Below, piece by piece: positions 17,122-24,117 of a stretch of DNA of 36,681 nt (its first letter is position 1; each line of letters opens with the position of its first letter). The position numbers were made by a program, and so were the translations under genes. The stretch is taken from contig JAVHMA010000031.1 of NCBI GenBank assembly GCA_031081715.1, forward strand, positions 1-36,681, given 5' to 3'. Source of the stretch: Armatimonadota bacterium. Lineage in GTDB: Bacteria > Sysuimicrobiota > Sysuimicrobiia > Sysuimicrobiales > Humicultoraceae. Below the pieces are notes generated by a model, which saw nothing but the letters and a program-made list of their open reading frames with translations, was not told the origin of the DNA and searched no databases.

Positions 17122-17145
17122 TCGTGGCGCGCGCCTCCGGGATGG

Positions 17146-17661
17146 TCAGGCCTGGGCCTGCGCCGCCGGGCCGCGGCTGTCCAGGTAGGACAGCAGCTCG
17201 TCGAGGGCCCGGATGTCCACGCCGTACTGGAGAAACCGGATGCCGCCCACCGCTGCGCGGACCGCCTCGAGGTGGAGCCGGCGGTCGTCCACATAGAGCA
17301 CCTGGTCGGGCTCGAGCGCGGTGCCCCGGCCCCGCAGCTCGTCGAGCAGTGCCCGGATCGTGCGATCCTTGTGCGGGTGCGGCTCGACCTTCCGGTGGTC
17401 GAAGTACCGACCCAGGTCGAGCAGGGTGAAGATCTCTTCCACCGGCTCCGGCTCGTTCCATGACGCGCAGGCCACGATCAGCCCGCGCTGGCGCAGCCCC
17501 TCGAGCGTGCGGTGCACGCCCGGGAACAGGGTCACGCGCACGCCGGCCTGGTCCTCGACGGCATCCGTCGCCACGCGCCGGAGTGGCCGCGCCAGCGCCG
17601 TGACGTTGGGATGGTTCCACAGCGTCAGGTCGCAGTCCAGGATCACCAGGCGTACAGCCAC
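17146..17661 (-). CDS. HAD phosphatase, magnesium-dependent phosphatase-1 type
   Basis: This 171-residue haloacid-dehalogenase-fold phosphatase has the catalytic motif ILDCDLTLW, with nucleophile Asp9, acid/base Asp11 and the Trp15 typical of the MDP-1 group. Motif II is Ser67 in ACASWNEP, motif III the lysine region RKVEPHPHKDRT (Lys98 likely), and motif IV VLYVDDRRLH (Asp125/Asp126). Characterised MDP-1 enzymes act on phosphotyrosine or sugar-phosphate-like substrates; the substrate here is unknown. It starts at GTG 17661, 24 bases after the phosphoesterase gene. It is probably part of the 15945-18950 cluster, though a separate promoter appears to serve the desulfurase. Confidence 0.8.
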   Translation of the reverse strand: MAVRLVILDCDLTLWNHPNVTALARPLRRVATDAVEDQAGVRVTLFPGVHRTLEGLRQRGLIVACASWNEPEPVEEIFTLLDLGRYFDHRKVEPHPHKDRTIRALLDELRGRGTALEPDQVLYVDDRRLHLEAVRAAVGGIRFLQYGVDIRALDELLSYLDSRGPAAQAQA

Positions 17662-17685
17662 TGCGCCCTCCGAAGCGGTGCCGGC

Positions 17686-18366
17686 CTACCCGCGCCGGCC
17701 CGTGCGCATCCGCGCGACCCAGGGCGCGGGCTGCGGGTGGTCGGGCGGGAACCGCCGCGCCGCCTGCTCGACGTCGTAAGCCACGCGGCGCACCTCCGCG
17801 ATCCACCCGGCCGGGCCGCGCTCGAGCAGCGCGAAGCTGGCACGGGCGTCGCCGTCGAACGGAAACCCGACGCTGCCGGCGTTGACCACCAGCCCGCCGT
17901 CGGCGGTCCTGCCCACCCACGGCATGTGGATGTGTCCGTAGGCGACCGCGGCGGCGCGCGCCTCCCGGAGCATGCGCGCGAGCAGCGCGGCGTCCGCGTG
18001 GCGGGGCAGGACGTCGGAGATGCTCCACGGCGTGGCGTGCACGACGACCAGGTCGTCGAGCCGGTACTCGAACGGCAGCCCGGCCAGGTAGCGGCGCGAG
18101 GCGTCGTCAAGCGCCGCCTGGGTCCAGGCGACGAGCGGGTCTCCGAACGCGGCCGCCCCGGACCCGAGCCACTCGTCCGTGTTGCCGCGCACGCACGGGA
18201 TGCCGAGCGCCCGGACACGCCCCGTCGCGGCCTCCGGGTCGGGCCCACCGAGGGCCAGGTCGCCGCCGCAGACCACGTGGTCCGGTCCCAGGCGGGCGAT
18301 TGCCTCCAGCACGGCGGAGAGCGCGACCGCGTTGCCGTGCACGTCGGAGAAGACCGCGACCCTCAC
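17686..18366 (-). CDS. Calcineurin-like metallophosphoesterase (YfcE/MJ0936-like)
   Basis: This 226-residue dimetal phosphoesterase has all five family motifs in order: Asp8-x-His10 (FSDVHGNAVAL), Asp36 (CGGDLALGGPDP), Asn62 (RGNTDEW), His110 (VVVHATPW) and His145-x-His147 (YGHIHMP). Size and motif order fit the small single-domain phosphodiesterases; the natural substrate of such proteins is usually unknown. The start is GTG 18366, overlapping the Nudix stop by four bases (GTGA), so translation is probably coupled. It is followed by a second, unrelated phosphatase gene 24 bases downstream, giving three phosphohydrolase-type genes in a row. Confidence 0.88.
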   Translation of the reverse strand: MRVAVFSDVHGNAVALSAVLEAIARLGPDHVVCGGDLALGGPDPEAATGRVRALGIPCVRGNTDEWLGSGAAAFGDPLVAWTQAALDDASRRYLAGLPFEYRLDDLVVVHATPWSISDVLPRHADAALLARMLREARAAAVAYGHIHMPWVGRTADGGLVVNAGSVGFPFDGDARASFALLERGPAGWIAEVRRVAYDVEQAARRFPPDHPQPAPWVARMRTGRRG

Positions 18367-18950
18367 GGGCTCGCCTCCGGGGCCGGCGAGAGGCCGATCA
18401 CCGTGACCAGCGAGTGCAGGATGCGCGCCGTCACGCCCCAGACGACGTGCGGCGGGCAGTCATAGAACAAGACCTCGTGCGGACGGCCGTCCCGGACGAC
18501 CCGCTCGACCCGCAGCGCCCCGGGACGCATGAAGCGCTCGAGGGGGACCGTGATGATCTCCGCGATCTCGTTCGGGTTCGCCCGCAGGCTCCCGACCCCG
18601 GGGATGGCACCGACGAACGGCGTGATGGCGAACCCGGAGACCACGGTCTCCACCTCGTCGAGCCGGCCCCACACGTCCACCGCATCGGGCGGCAGCCCGA
18701 TCTCCTCGTGGGTCTCCCGCAGCGCGGTCGCGCGCAGGTCGGCGTCGCCCGGTTCCTCTCCGCCTCCCGGGAACGCGATCTGGCCCTTGTGGTGCTCCAC
18801 GAGCTCTGTCCGCCGGGTCAACAGGACGTGCGCGGCGCCCTGGAGCTCGAAGAGCGGGACCAGCACGGCTGCGCGCCGATACCCGTGCGGGGCCAGGTTT
18901 CGCGGCCGCACTGCGGCCACGCGCGCCTTCAACGGCTCCAGAACCGACAT
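18363..18950 (-). CDS. Nudix hydrolase, CoA pyrophosphatase type
   Basis: This 195-residue Nudix protein is probably a coenzyme A diphosphatase (NudL-like), which splits CoA or acyl-CoA into 3',5'-ADP and phosphopantetheine. Evidence is the subfamily motif LLTRRTELVEHHKGQIAFPG leading into the Nudix box GGEEPGDADLRATALRETHE with Arg78, Glu79, Glu82, Glu83 and Gly85. The glutamate expected early in the general Nudix box is alanine here, as is common in this subfamily. ATG 18950 is chosen because upstream in-frame sequence does not fit the family. It is divergent from the ThyX gene and begins the minus-strand cluster. Confidence 0.87.
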   Translation of the reverse strand: MSVLEPLKARVAAVRPRNLAPHGYRRAAVLVPLFELQGAAHVLLTRRTELVEHHKGQIAFPGGGEEPGDADLRATALRETHEEIGLPPDAVDVWGRLDEVETVVSGFAITPFVGAIPGVGSLRANPNEIAEIITVPLERFMRPGALRVERVVRDGRPHEVLFYDCPPHVVWGVTARILHSLVTVIGLSPAPEASP

Positions 18951-19042
18951 TGGGGACTCACGGGGTGGTTCGGCGGACGGCGCCGGGGTCTCCTTCCCCC
19001 AAAGCAGCTCGACCAAGGGCGGACGCAAGAGGTTGTGGGCCG

Positions 19043-19098
19043 GTGCCGTGACGTCCCCCACCCCTGGTAGGGAGACCAGCAGGAGTTCCGAGCGGCAC
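19043..19098 (+). promoter_or_regulatory. Possible structured leader before tandem thyX
   Basis: The 181-bp gap 18951-19131 holds no recognisable known riboswitch. It could fold: GTGCCG at 19043-19048 pairs with CGGCAC at 19093-19098, enclosing a small hairpin CTGGT (19064-19068) with ACCAG (19075-19079). Downstream, a GGGG/CCCC pairing abuts the GGGGGGAAGG Shine-Dalgarno region just before the ATG. In GC-rich DNA such pairings arise easily by chance, so this is a weak call. Confidence 0.2.
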
Positions 19099-19131
19099 GG
19101 GGAAACACTGAGGGACCCCGGGGGGAAGGCC

Positions 19132-20631
19132 ATGTACCCACAGTTCGCCTCCGCAAGTGGCACGCCATCGCAGCGACAACGCGACATCTACCTCCTCAGC
19201 CCCAGGCTCCTTCCCCCTGAGGTCATAGCGGTGGCGTTCGCCAAGACCTCCCGGAGCCCGAAGCCGTTCCGGGAGATCGCCCATGAGCTCACCGAGGCGG
19301 CCTCGAGCGAGTTCCACGAGAAGTGGGTGCTGGGCTACGGCCACGCCTCGGTGGCCGAGCACGCCGTGCTGCACCTGGCCTTCGAGAACGTCTCGCGCCT
19401 GGCGGTCGAGTGCCTGGAGAGCAACCGCCTGTGCTCGTACACCGAGAAGTCCACGCGCTACCAGATCTTCGACACCTTCTACGTACCGCCGGCCGTGGCC
19501 GCGGGGCCGCACGCCCGGCGGTACGTCGCCGCGTGCCGGCGGCTGTTCGAGACCTACCAGGCGAGCCTGGACCCGGTGCGCCGGGTCGTCGAGGCCGCGT
19601 CCCCGCGGCGCGACGACGAGACCGAGCGCGTCTACCAGGCGCGCATCCGGTCGCGGTACGTGGATGTCTGCCGCTTCCTGCTCCCGTGCGCGACCGTCGC
19701 GAACGTGGGCATGACCGCCAACGCGCGCGCGCTGGAGCACGCCATCGTCAAGATGCTCTCGCACCCGCTCGAGGAAGTCCGCGCGATCGGCGAGGAGGTC
19801 AAGCGGGTCGCGCAGGCCGAGGTCCCCACGCTGGTCAAGTACGCCGCGCCGAATCCCTACCTCATGGAGACGGCGCGGGCACTGGCCGCGGAGGCCGCGG
19901 CCGATCCGGCGGAGGCCCCATGGCGTCCCGATCCGGCGGTGCGGCTCGTGCACTACGACCGTGACGCCGAGACCCGCATCGTGGCGGCCTGCCTGTACCG
20001 CCACGGCCGGATGCCGTACACGCGCGCCTGGGACCGGGCGGCGCGAATGACCCCCGAGGAGCGGGCAGCGGCGATCGCGCAGGCCCTGTCACGGCTGGGC
20101 CGCCACGACGCGCCGCTCCGCGAGGCGGAGCACGCCGCGTACACCTTCGAGATCGTCTGCGACCAGGGCGCGTACTTCGACCTCAAGCGCCACCGCATGA
20201 TGACGCAGAGCCCGCAGGCGCCCACCGTGGAGCTGGGCTACGCCGTGCCCCGCATGATCGACGAGGCCGGGATGGGCGACGCCTACCGCGAGGCGATCGA
20301 GGAGGCCGCGGAAGCCGCCCGGGCCGTGGGCCGCGACCACCCTGACGAGGCGGCCTACCTGGTCACCAACGCCCACAACCGCCGTATGCTGGCGACGATG
20401 AACCTGCGCCAGCTCTACAGCCTGGTGCCGCTCCGCGCGCGCGAGGCCGGGCACTTCTCCTACCGGCGCATCGCCCTGCTCATCCACGAGGCGGTCCGTG
20501 CGGTCCATCCGGCCCTGGTCGCCCACGTCCGATTCGGCTACGACCCGCCGGCCGCCGCGGAGCTGGAGGCCCGGTGCTTCACGGAGGTGGCGTGCACCGC
20601 CGGGCGGCTCACCGCGCCCGCCGGCGGCTAG
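19132..20631 (+). CDS. thyX: Tandem-domain FAD-dependent thymidylate synthase (ThyX)
   Basis: ThyX makes dTMP from dUMP using methylenetetrahydrofolate, FAD and NAD(P)H. This 499-residue protein is about twice the usual ThyX length and contains two ThyX-like halves, roughly 10-245 and 265-475. The N-half has YGHASVAEHAVLHLAFENVS, then Arg99 and Ser107-Thr-Arg109-Tyr110 (SYTEKSTRY), but Ser97-Asn98 where ThyX has Arg-His. The C-half has EHAAYTFEIVCDQGAYFDLK and Arg353-His354-Arg355, but Ala363 and Thr365 where the serine and arginine belong. The second conserved region appears in both: NARALEH near 197 and NLRQLYSLVPLRAREAGHFS near 424. An active site shared between halves is inferred. ATG 19132 follows a GGGGGGAAGG ribosome-binding site. 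Confidence 0.88.
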   Translation: MYPQFASASGTPSQRQRDIYLLSPRLLPPEVIAVAFAKTSRSPKPFREIAHELTEAASSEFHEKWVLGYGHASVAEHAVLHLAFENVSRLAVECLESNRLCSYTEKSTRYQIFDTFYVPPAVAAGPHARRYVAACRRLFETYQASLDPVRRVVEAASPRRDDETERVYQARIRSRYVDVCRFLLPCATVANVGMTANARALEHAIVKMLSHPLEEVRAIGEEVKRVAQAEVPTLVKYAAPNPYLMETARALAAEAAADPAEAPWRPDPAVRLVHYDRDAETRIVAACLYRHGRMPYTRAWDRAARMTPEERAAAIAQALSRLGRHDAPLREAEHAAYTFEIVCDQGAYFDLKRHRMMTQSPQAPTVELGYAVPRMIDEAGMGDAYREAIEEAAEAARAVGRDHPDEAAYLVTNAHNRRMLATMNLRQLYSLVPLRAREAGHFSYRRIALLIHEAVRAVHPALVAHVRFGYDPPAAAELEARCFTEVACTAGRLTAPAGG

Positions 20632-20667
20632 CGCCCCCGCCGCGCACGTCGTTGGGAGGCTGCGACC

Positions 20668-21585
20668 ATGGGGTTCCTCAAACTCGTCGTCTATATCGTC
20701 GGACTCGGTCTGGCGGCGGTCGCCTTCCGCCGGGCGCTCACCATCCGGCCGAGCGGACCGGGCCGCAGCCAGGTCCTGGGTGCGAACGCCGCGCTGCTCC
20801 TGGCCGCGCTGCTGATCGCGGTGGCGACGCTGGGCGTCGCGGCCAGCTTCGGGCAGGTGCCCGCGGGCTACCGCGGGGTCGTCCTGCGCTTCGGGGCACC
20901 GACCGGCACCATTCTCCCCGAGGGACTCTACATGGTCGTGCCGTTCATCAACGCCGTGGAGCTGCTCTCGGTGCAGGTGGTGGCCTACGAGGCGGTCGCG
21001 GAGGCGGCCTCGCGCGACCTGCAGGACGTCCGCACCAAGGTCACCCTAAACTACTCGCTCGACCCGAACCGCGTGGTCGACATCTACCGTCAGCTCCGCC
21101 AGGACTACGAGGCGCGCATCATCCGGCCGGCCATCCAGGAGTCGGTCAAGGCTGCGACCGCGCGGTTCACGGCCGAGGAACTCATCACGCGTCGCCCCGA
21201 GGTGCGCGACGCGATCCAGCAGAACGTCAGCCAGCGGCTGGTGCGGTTCGGGCTGCGCGACGAGGCCATGTCGATCACCGACTTCGCGTTCAGCAAGGCG
21301 TTCAACGAGGCGATCGAGGCCAAGGTCACGGCGCAACAGCAGGTGCTGAAGGCGGAGCGCGACCTCCAACGCGTCCGGCTCGAGGCGCAGCAGCAGATCG
21401 AGCAGGCGCGCGCCCAGGCCGAGGCGCTGCGCATCCAGAAGGAGAATGTGACGCCGCAGCTCGTCGAACTCCGGCGCATCGAGGCGGAGATCCGAGCCAT
21501 CGAGAAGTGGAACGGCCAGCTCCCGACGTACGTGGCGGGGCCGGTGCCGATCCTCGATGTCTTCCGGAACCCCACTCCGCGCTAG
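20668..21585 (+). CDS. SPFH/prohibitin-family membrane protein
   Basis: This 305-residue Band-7 protein has two N-terminal hydrophobic stretches (about 4-20 and 40-62), then the SPFH domain from QVPAGYRGVVLRFGAPTGTI onward, and a charged Gln/Glu/Arg-rich coiled coil at about 205-265. The LPEGLYMVVPFINAVELLSV segment is typical of the prohibitin branch. Such proteins form ring-like membrane scaffolds and often modulate FtsH-type proteases. No protease or NfeD gene is adjacent, so the partner is unknown. ATG 20668 follows a GGGAGG ribosome-binding site, 36 bases after thyX. The stop shares the palindrome CTAG with the stop of the convergent cupin gene. Confidence 0.9.
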   Translation: MGFLKLVVYIVGLGLAAVAFRRALTIRPSGPGRSQVLGANAALLLAALLIAVATLGVAASFGQVPAGYRGVVLRFGAPTGTILPEGLYMVVPFINAVELLSVQVVAYEAVAEAASRDLQDVRTKVTLNYSLDPNRVVDIYRQLRQDYEARIIRPAIQESVKAATARFTAEELITRRPEVRDAIQQNVSQRLVRFGLRDEAMSITDFAFSKAFNEAIEAKVTAQQQVLKAERDLQRVRLEAQQQIEQARAQAEALRIQKENVTPQLVELRRIEAEIRAIEKWNGQLPTYVAGPVPILDVFRNPTPR

Positions 21586-21926
21586 CCGGCCGCGGCGGGC
21601 ACGTCAGCCTCGCGCGGCACTAGGACGTAGGCCAGCGTCAGCAGCTCGCGGTTGCCGTAGAACCGGTGTGGCACGCCGCGCGGCACGAAGGCGATCGCGC
21701 CCGGGCCGATCGGGTAGTCGCGGTCCCCGAGCCGCAGCACGCCGTGACCGCCCAGGCACGCGTAGACCTCATCCTGGTCGTGCGTGCCCTGCGTGTCCAC
21801 CCCGCCCGGCAGTATCCGCAGCACCCCGGCGACGAGGCCAGGGCGCGCGAACAGCTTGTGGAACTGTTGGGGCGTCTGCCCGAGCGACTCCACGACCTTG
21901 AACGCATCCCATACCTGGCCGTCCAT
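21582..21926 (-). CDS. Small cupin-domain protein
   Basis: This 114-residue single-domain cupin has a second motif that is canonical (GPGAIAFVPRGVPHRFYGN, with His87). The first motif, GGVDTQGTHDQDEVYACLGG, keeps His49 and a glutamate but lacks one of the two usual histidines, so metal binding may be altered. Cupins of this type act as dioxygenases, isomerases or small-molecule sensors; nothing here picks one. ATG 21926 follows a GGGAGG site. It is divergent from the FAH-family gene and convergent with the SPFH gene. Confidence 0.8.
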   Translation of the reverse strand: MDGQVWDAFKVVESLGQTPQQFHKLFARPGLVAGVLRILPGGVDTQGTHDQDEVYACLGGHGVLRLGDRDYPIGPGAIAFVPRGVPHRFYGNRELLTLAYVLVPREADVPAAAG

Positions 21927-22051
21927 CACGCGCCTCCCGACGCCGCGGCGTCCCTGCGGACCAGTTGGGAGACCGCGGCCCGGATTCCTCCAGCACCCCG
22001 CGTGCGCAACAGACCGCGCGGGGACCGCCAACCCCGTCCCGGAGGTGAGCC

Positions 22052-22978
22052 ATGCGATTCGTGACTGTCCAGACCGGCATCGGCCCGCAGCCCGGCCTGC
22101 TCGACGGCGAGCACATCTTCCTGCTGGCGCCGCTGCTGCGCCGCGCGGCCGGCGGCCGGCGCGCCGCCGACGCCGCGGGTGACCTGGTCTCGTTCATCGA
22201 GCGCGGCAGCCTGACGGCGGCCCGGGCCGCCCTGGCGCTCGGCCGCCGCCTGGTGCGGGCGGACCGCGCGGCCGGGGTCGCCCTGCCGGCGGCGCGCGCC
22301 CGGCTGCTCGCGCCGATCCCCCGGCCGCGCAAGAACATCGTCTGCGTGGGCCGCAACTACGCCGAGCACGCCCGTGAGAGCGGCGGGGCCGTGCCCACGA
22401 TCCCGGTCTTCTTCACCAAGGCACCCACCGCGGTGGTCGGGCCGGAGGCCGCGGTGGTGCACCACGCGGCCACCCAGGCACTGGACTACGAGGTGGAGCT
22501 GGCGGTCGTCATCGGCCGCCGCGGGCGCGACATCCCCGTCGAGCGCGCGCTCGACCACGTCTTCGGCTACACGATCATGAACGACGTGACCGCGCGCGAC
22601 CTGCAGCGCCGCCACGAGCAGTGGTTCAAGGGGAAGACGCTCGACACGTTCGCGCCGCTGGGCCCGGCGGTGGTGCACCGCTCGCTCATCCCGGACCCGC
22701 AGGCGCTGCGTCTGCGCACGCGCGTCAACGGTCAGACCCGCCAGGACAGCACCACGGCGAAGATGGTGTTCAGCGTGGCGCACCTGATCTCGGTGCTGTC
22801 GGCGGGCCTCACGCTCGAGCCCGGGGACATTGTGGCCACGGGGACGCCCGAGGGCGTGGCGATGGGGATGACCCCGCCAGCGTGGTTGCGGCCGGGCGAC
22901 GTGGTCGAGGTCGAGATCGAGGGGATCGGGGTGCTCCGCAACCGCATCGTCGCGCCGCCGGCCCGGGGCCGCGCCTGA
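22052..22978 (+). CDS. Fumarylacetoacetate hydrolase family protein
   Basis: This 308-residue FAH-superfamily enzyme consists of a variable N-terminal domain (1-85) and the FAH fold. Markers are RKNIVCVGRNYAEHARESGG (His106), the metal ligands Glu147 and Glu149 in ALDYEVELAVVIG, Asp178 in YTIMNDVTARDLQ, and KGKTLDTFAPLGPAVV. Members hydrolyse C-C bonds of acylpyruvates or decarboxylate oxaloacetate-like compounds, or hydrate and isomerise in aromatic meta-cleavage routes; the substrate cannot be assigned. ATG 22052 follows GGAGGTGAG. The divergent cupin could be a partner, but no catabolic operon is visible around it. Confidence 0.9.
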   Translation: MRFVTVQTGIGPQPGLLDGEHIFLLAPLLRRAAGGRRAADAAGDLVSFIERGSLTAARAALALGRRLVRADRAAGVALPAARARLLAPIPRPRKNIVCVGRNYAEHARESGGAVPTIPVFFTKAPTAVVGPEAAVVHHAATQALDYEVELAVVIGRRGRDIPVERALDHVFGYTIMNDVTARDLQRRHEQWFKGKTLDTFAPLGPAVVHRSLIPDPQALRLRTRVNGQTRQDSTTAKMVFSVAHLISVLSAGLTLEPGDIVATGTPEGVAMGMTPPAWLRPGDVVEVEIEGIGVLRNRIVAPPARGRA

Positions 22979-22987
22979 CGAGGACGC

Positions 22988-23013
22988 GGAACCGTCACGC
23001 GGCGTGACACGTT
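22988..23013 (+). promoter_or_regulatory. ECF-sigma-like promoter of the cupredoxin gene
   Basis: GGAACC at 22988-22993 is followed by 16 bases and CGTTCT from 23010. This layout resembles ECF-sigma promoters (GGAAC-type -35, CGT-type -10, 16-17 bp apart). A start near 23020 would give a leader of about 65 nt before the ATG at 23085. No ECF sigma gene is in the window. The match is by eye and short elements occur by chance. Confidence 0.4.
22994..23008. repeat. Perfect 15-bp palindrome GTCACGC-G-GCGTGAC
   Basis: Two perfect 7-bp arms flank one central base. The palindrome occupies almost exactly the spacer between the -35-like and -10-like elements described above. A one-base loop rules out an RNA hairpin of normal type, so a protein-binding operator is the simpler reading. 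A binding factor there would block sigma or RNA polymerase or, as with MerR-type activators, distort the spacer. Confidence 0.45.
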
Positions 23014-23043
23014 CTTTACGTTGCGGTGGTACGAACGCGACAG

Positions 23044-23059
23044 CCCCGGGTGACCGGGG
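23044..23059 (+). other. Small hairpin in cupredoxin leader
   Basis: CCCCGG and CCGGGG arms (23044-23049 and 23054-23059) enclose GTGA, a compact tetraloop hairpin in the presumed 5' leader. It lies about 11 bases upstream of the AGGAGGG ribosome-binding site near 23070. It could stabilise the mRNA; no known riboswitch is recognised. Confidence 0.3.
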
Positions 23060-23084
23060 GCCGAAGTACGAGGAGGGACGCTCC

Positions 23085-23528
23085 ATGAGTCAGGCACGTC
23101 ATCGCCACGTCCGGACGGCGATCGCCGCCCTGCTGGTCGCCGGCCTGGCCGCCGGCCTCTCCACCGCCGCGCTGGCGCAACCCGCGCGGCGCGTGGTCAT
23201 CGAGGTCAAGATGGACTCGTTCAAGTTCGAGCCCTCGCAGATCCGCTTCAACGAGGGCGACACCGTCGTGCTGCGCCTGGCCAACGTGGACGCGCGCAAC
23301 CGCCGGCACAACCTGGCGTCGGCGTGGCTCAACAACGTCGAGCTGACCGTGCGCGGCGACGTCGTGCAGGGTACCAGCGAGGGTCGCAAGTGGGTGGCGC
23401 TGGAGGCGGGGAAGCAGGGCGAGGTGGAGTTCGTGGCGCGTGGCCGTGGCTCGGCGGCATTCATCTGCAGCCTGTTCAACCACGCCGAGCAGGGCATGAC
23501 GGGCGCGTTCATCGTCGGCGGGCCGTAG
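23085..23528 (+). CDS. Secreted cupredoxin (type 1 copper) protein
   Basis: This 147-residue exported protein has a signal peptide of about 31 residues ending in STAALAQ, followed by one cupredoxin domain. Copper ligands are His75 (RRHNLAS) and the C-terminal cluster Cys128-x4-His133-x4-Met138 in FICSLFNHAEQGM, which gives the full His2-Cys-Met blue-copper set. SFKFEPSQIRFNEGDTVVLR is the typical first strand pair. It is likely a periplasmic or surface electron carrier or copper-binding protein. ATG 23085 follows AGGAGGG at ideal spacing; the open frame upstream is not coding. It stands alone between an unusual promoter and a hairpin terminator, so it is probably monocistronic. Confidence 0.87.
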   Translation: MSQARHRHVRTAIAALLVAGLAAGLSTAALAQPARRVVIEVKMDSFKFEPSQIRFNEGDTVVLRLANVDARNRRHNLASAWLNNVELTVRGDVVQGTSEGRKWVALEAGKQGEVEFVARGRGSAAFICSLFNHAEQGMTGAFIVGGP

Positions 23529-23552
23529 CCGTCCGACGGGGGGTCGCGGACC

Positions 23553-23579
23553 GGGGGGCGGCCGAGGGGGCCGCCCCTC
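23553..23579. terminator. Strong hairpin between convergent genes
   Basis: GGGGCGGCC (23555-23563) and GGCCGCCCC (23569-23577) form a perfect 9-bp stem with a five-base loop, extendable by a G-T and a G-C pair. It lies between the convergent cupredoxin and secreted-protein genes and could serve both strands. There is no T-tract on the plus side, so intrinsic termination efficiency is uncertain. Confidence 0.6.
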
Positions 23580-23595
23580 CGCGTTGCACGGGAGC

Positions 23596-23988
23596 CTAGT
23601 TGCCCAGGTCGCGGGCGTAGACGATGACCAGCGGGCGCGTGCGGGTGGCCGTCCCGCTGCAGAGCCGGCGGCCGCCCGAGGTGATCTCGAACTCCAGGGC
23701 CTCGACCCGGTGCAGCACGCGCCAGATCGCGCCCCAGGCGAGCCCGACCTCGGCCTCCAGCAGCTCGCGGGTGTGCGCGGCCGCATGGTGCGACCGGTAG
23801 GTCGGCGACTCCCAGGCCATCACCAGGCCGCGACCGCCGTTGGTGCTGCGGCTGGAGCGCACCTGTCCCCTGCCCAGGATGTTCTCCGCGAGGTTCTTTG
23901 CGATGTCGGCGGTCTCGTCCGTCGGCGCCGCGGACAGCGGCGACGTCGCCGTCAGAACGAGGCAGACCGCGAGGAAGATCGGCCGCAT
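23596..23988 (-). CDS. Secreted protein of unknown function
   Basis: I do not recognise this 130-residue protein. It has a signal peptide (MRPIFLAVCLVLTATSPLSA) and then a mixed polar domain with two cysteines in all, Cys9 in the signal and one in GGRRLCSG near the end, so no internal disulfide is expected after export. The middle has an HHAAAHTRELLEAEVGLAWG helix-like stretch. The start at ATG 23988 is chosen for the signal peptide; the frame is open further upstream but reads as GC-rich shadow. It is divergent from the dipeptide-type binding-protein gene and convergent with the cupredoxin. Confidence 0.6.
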   Translation of the reverse strand: MRPIFLAVCLVLTATSPLSAAPTDETADIAKNLAENILGRGQVRSSRSTNGGRGLVMAWESPTYRSHHAAAHTRELLEAEVGLAWGAIWRVLHRVEALEFEITSGGRRLCSGTATRTRPLVIVYARDLGN

Positions 23989-24103
23989 GGCCGGTCGTTC
24001 GCCGCCGCCCGGCCGGCTCCTGCGGTCCAGAGAGGGAACCGGACAGGGGCGCCGTACCATAACAGGCAGCCCGCCAGGTGTGCATCGCTCGACACTATGG
24101 TCG

Positions 24104-24113
24104 AAGGGGGGAG
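24104..24113 (+). promoter_or_regulatory. Ribosome-binding site deciding a TTG start
   Basis: AAGGGGGGAG lies four bases before TTG at 24118. The in-frame ATG at 24097 has no good ribosome-binding site at proper distance and would begin inside a less typical signal peptide. The TTG start is therefore preferred. Confidence 0.6.
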
Positions 24114-24117
24114 CGCG

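Noticed and set aside
18951-19131. Cobalamin or tetrahydrofolate riboswitch before thyX
   Set aside because: The GGGAAGG-like end superficially recalls a cobalamin leader, but the conserved core segments of either class are not present.
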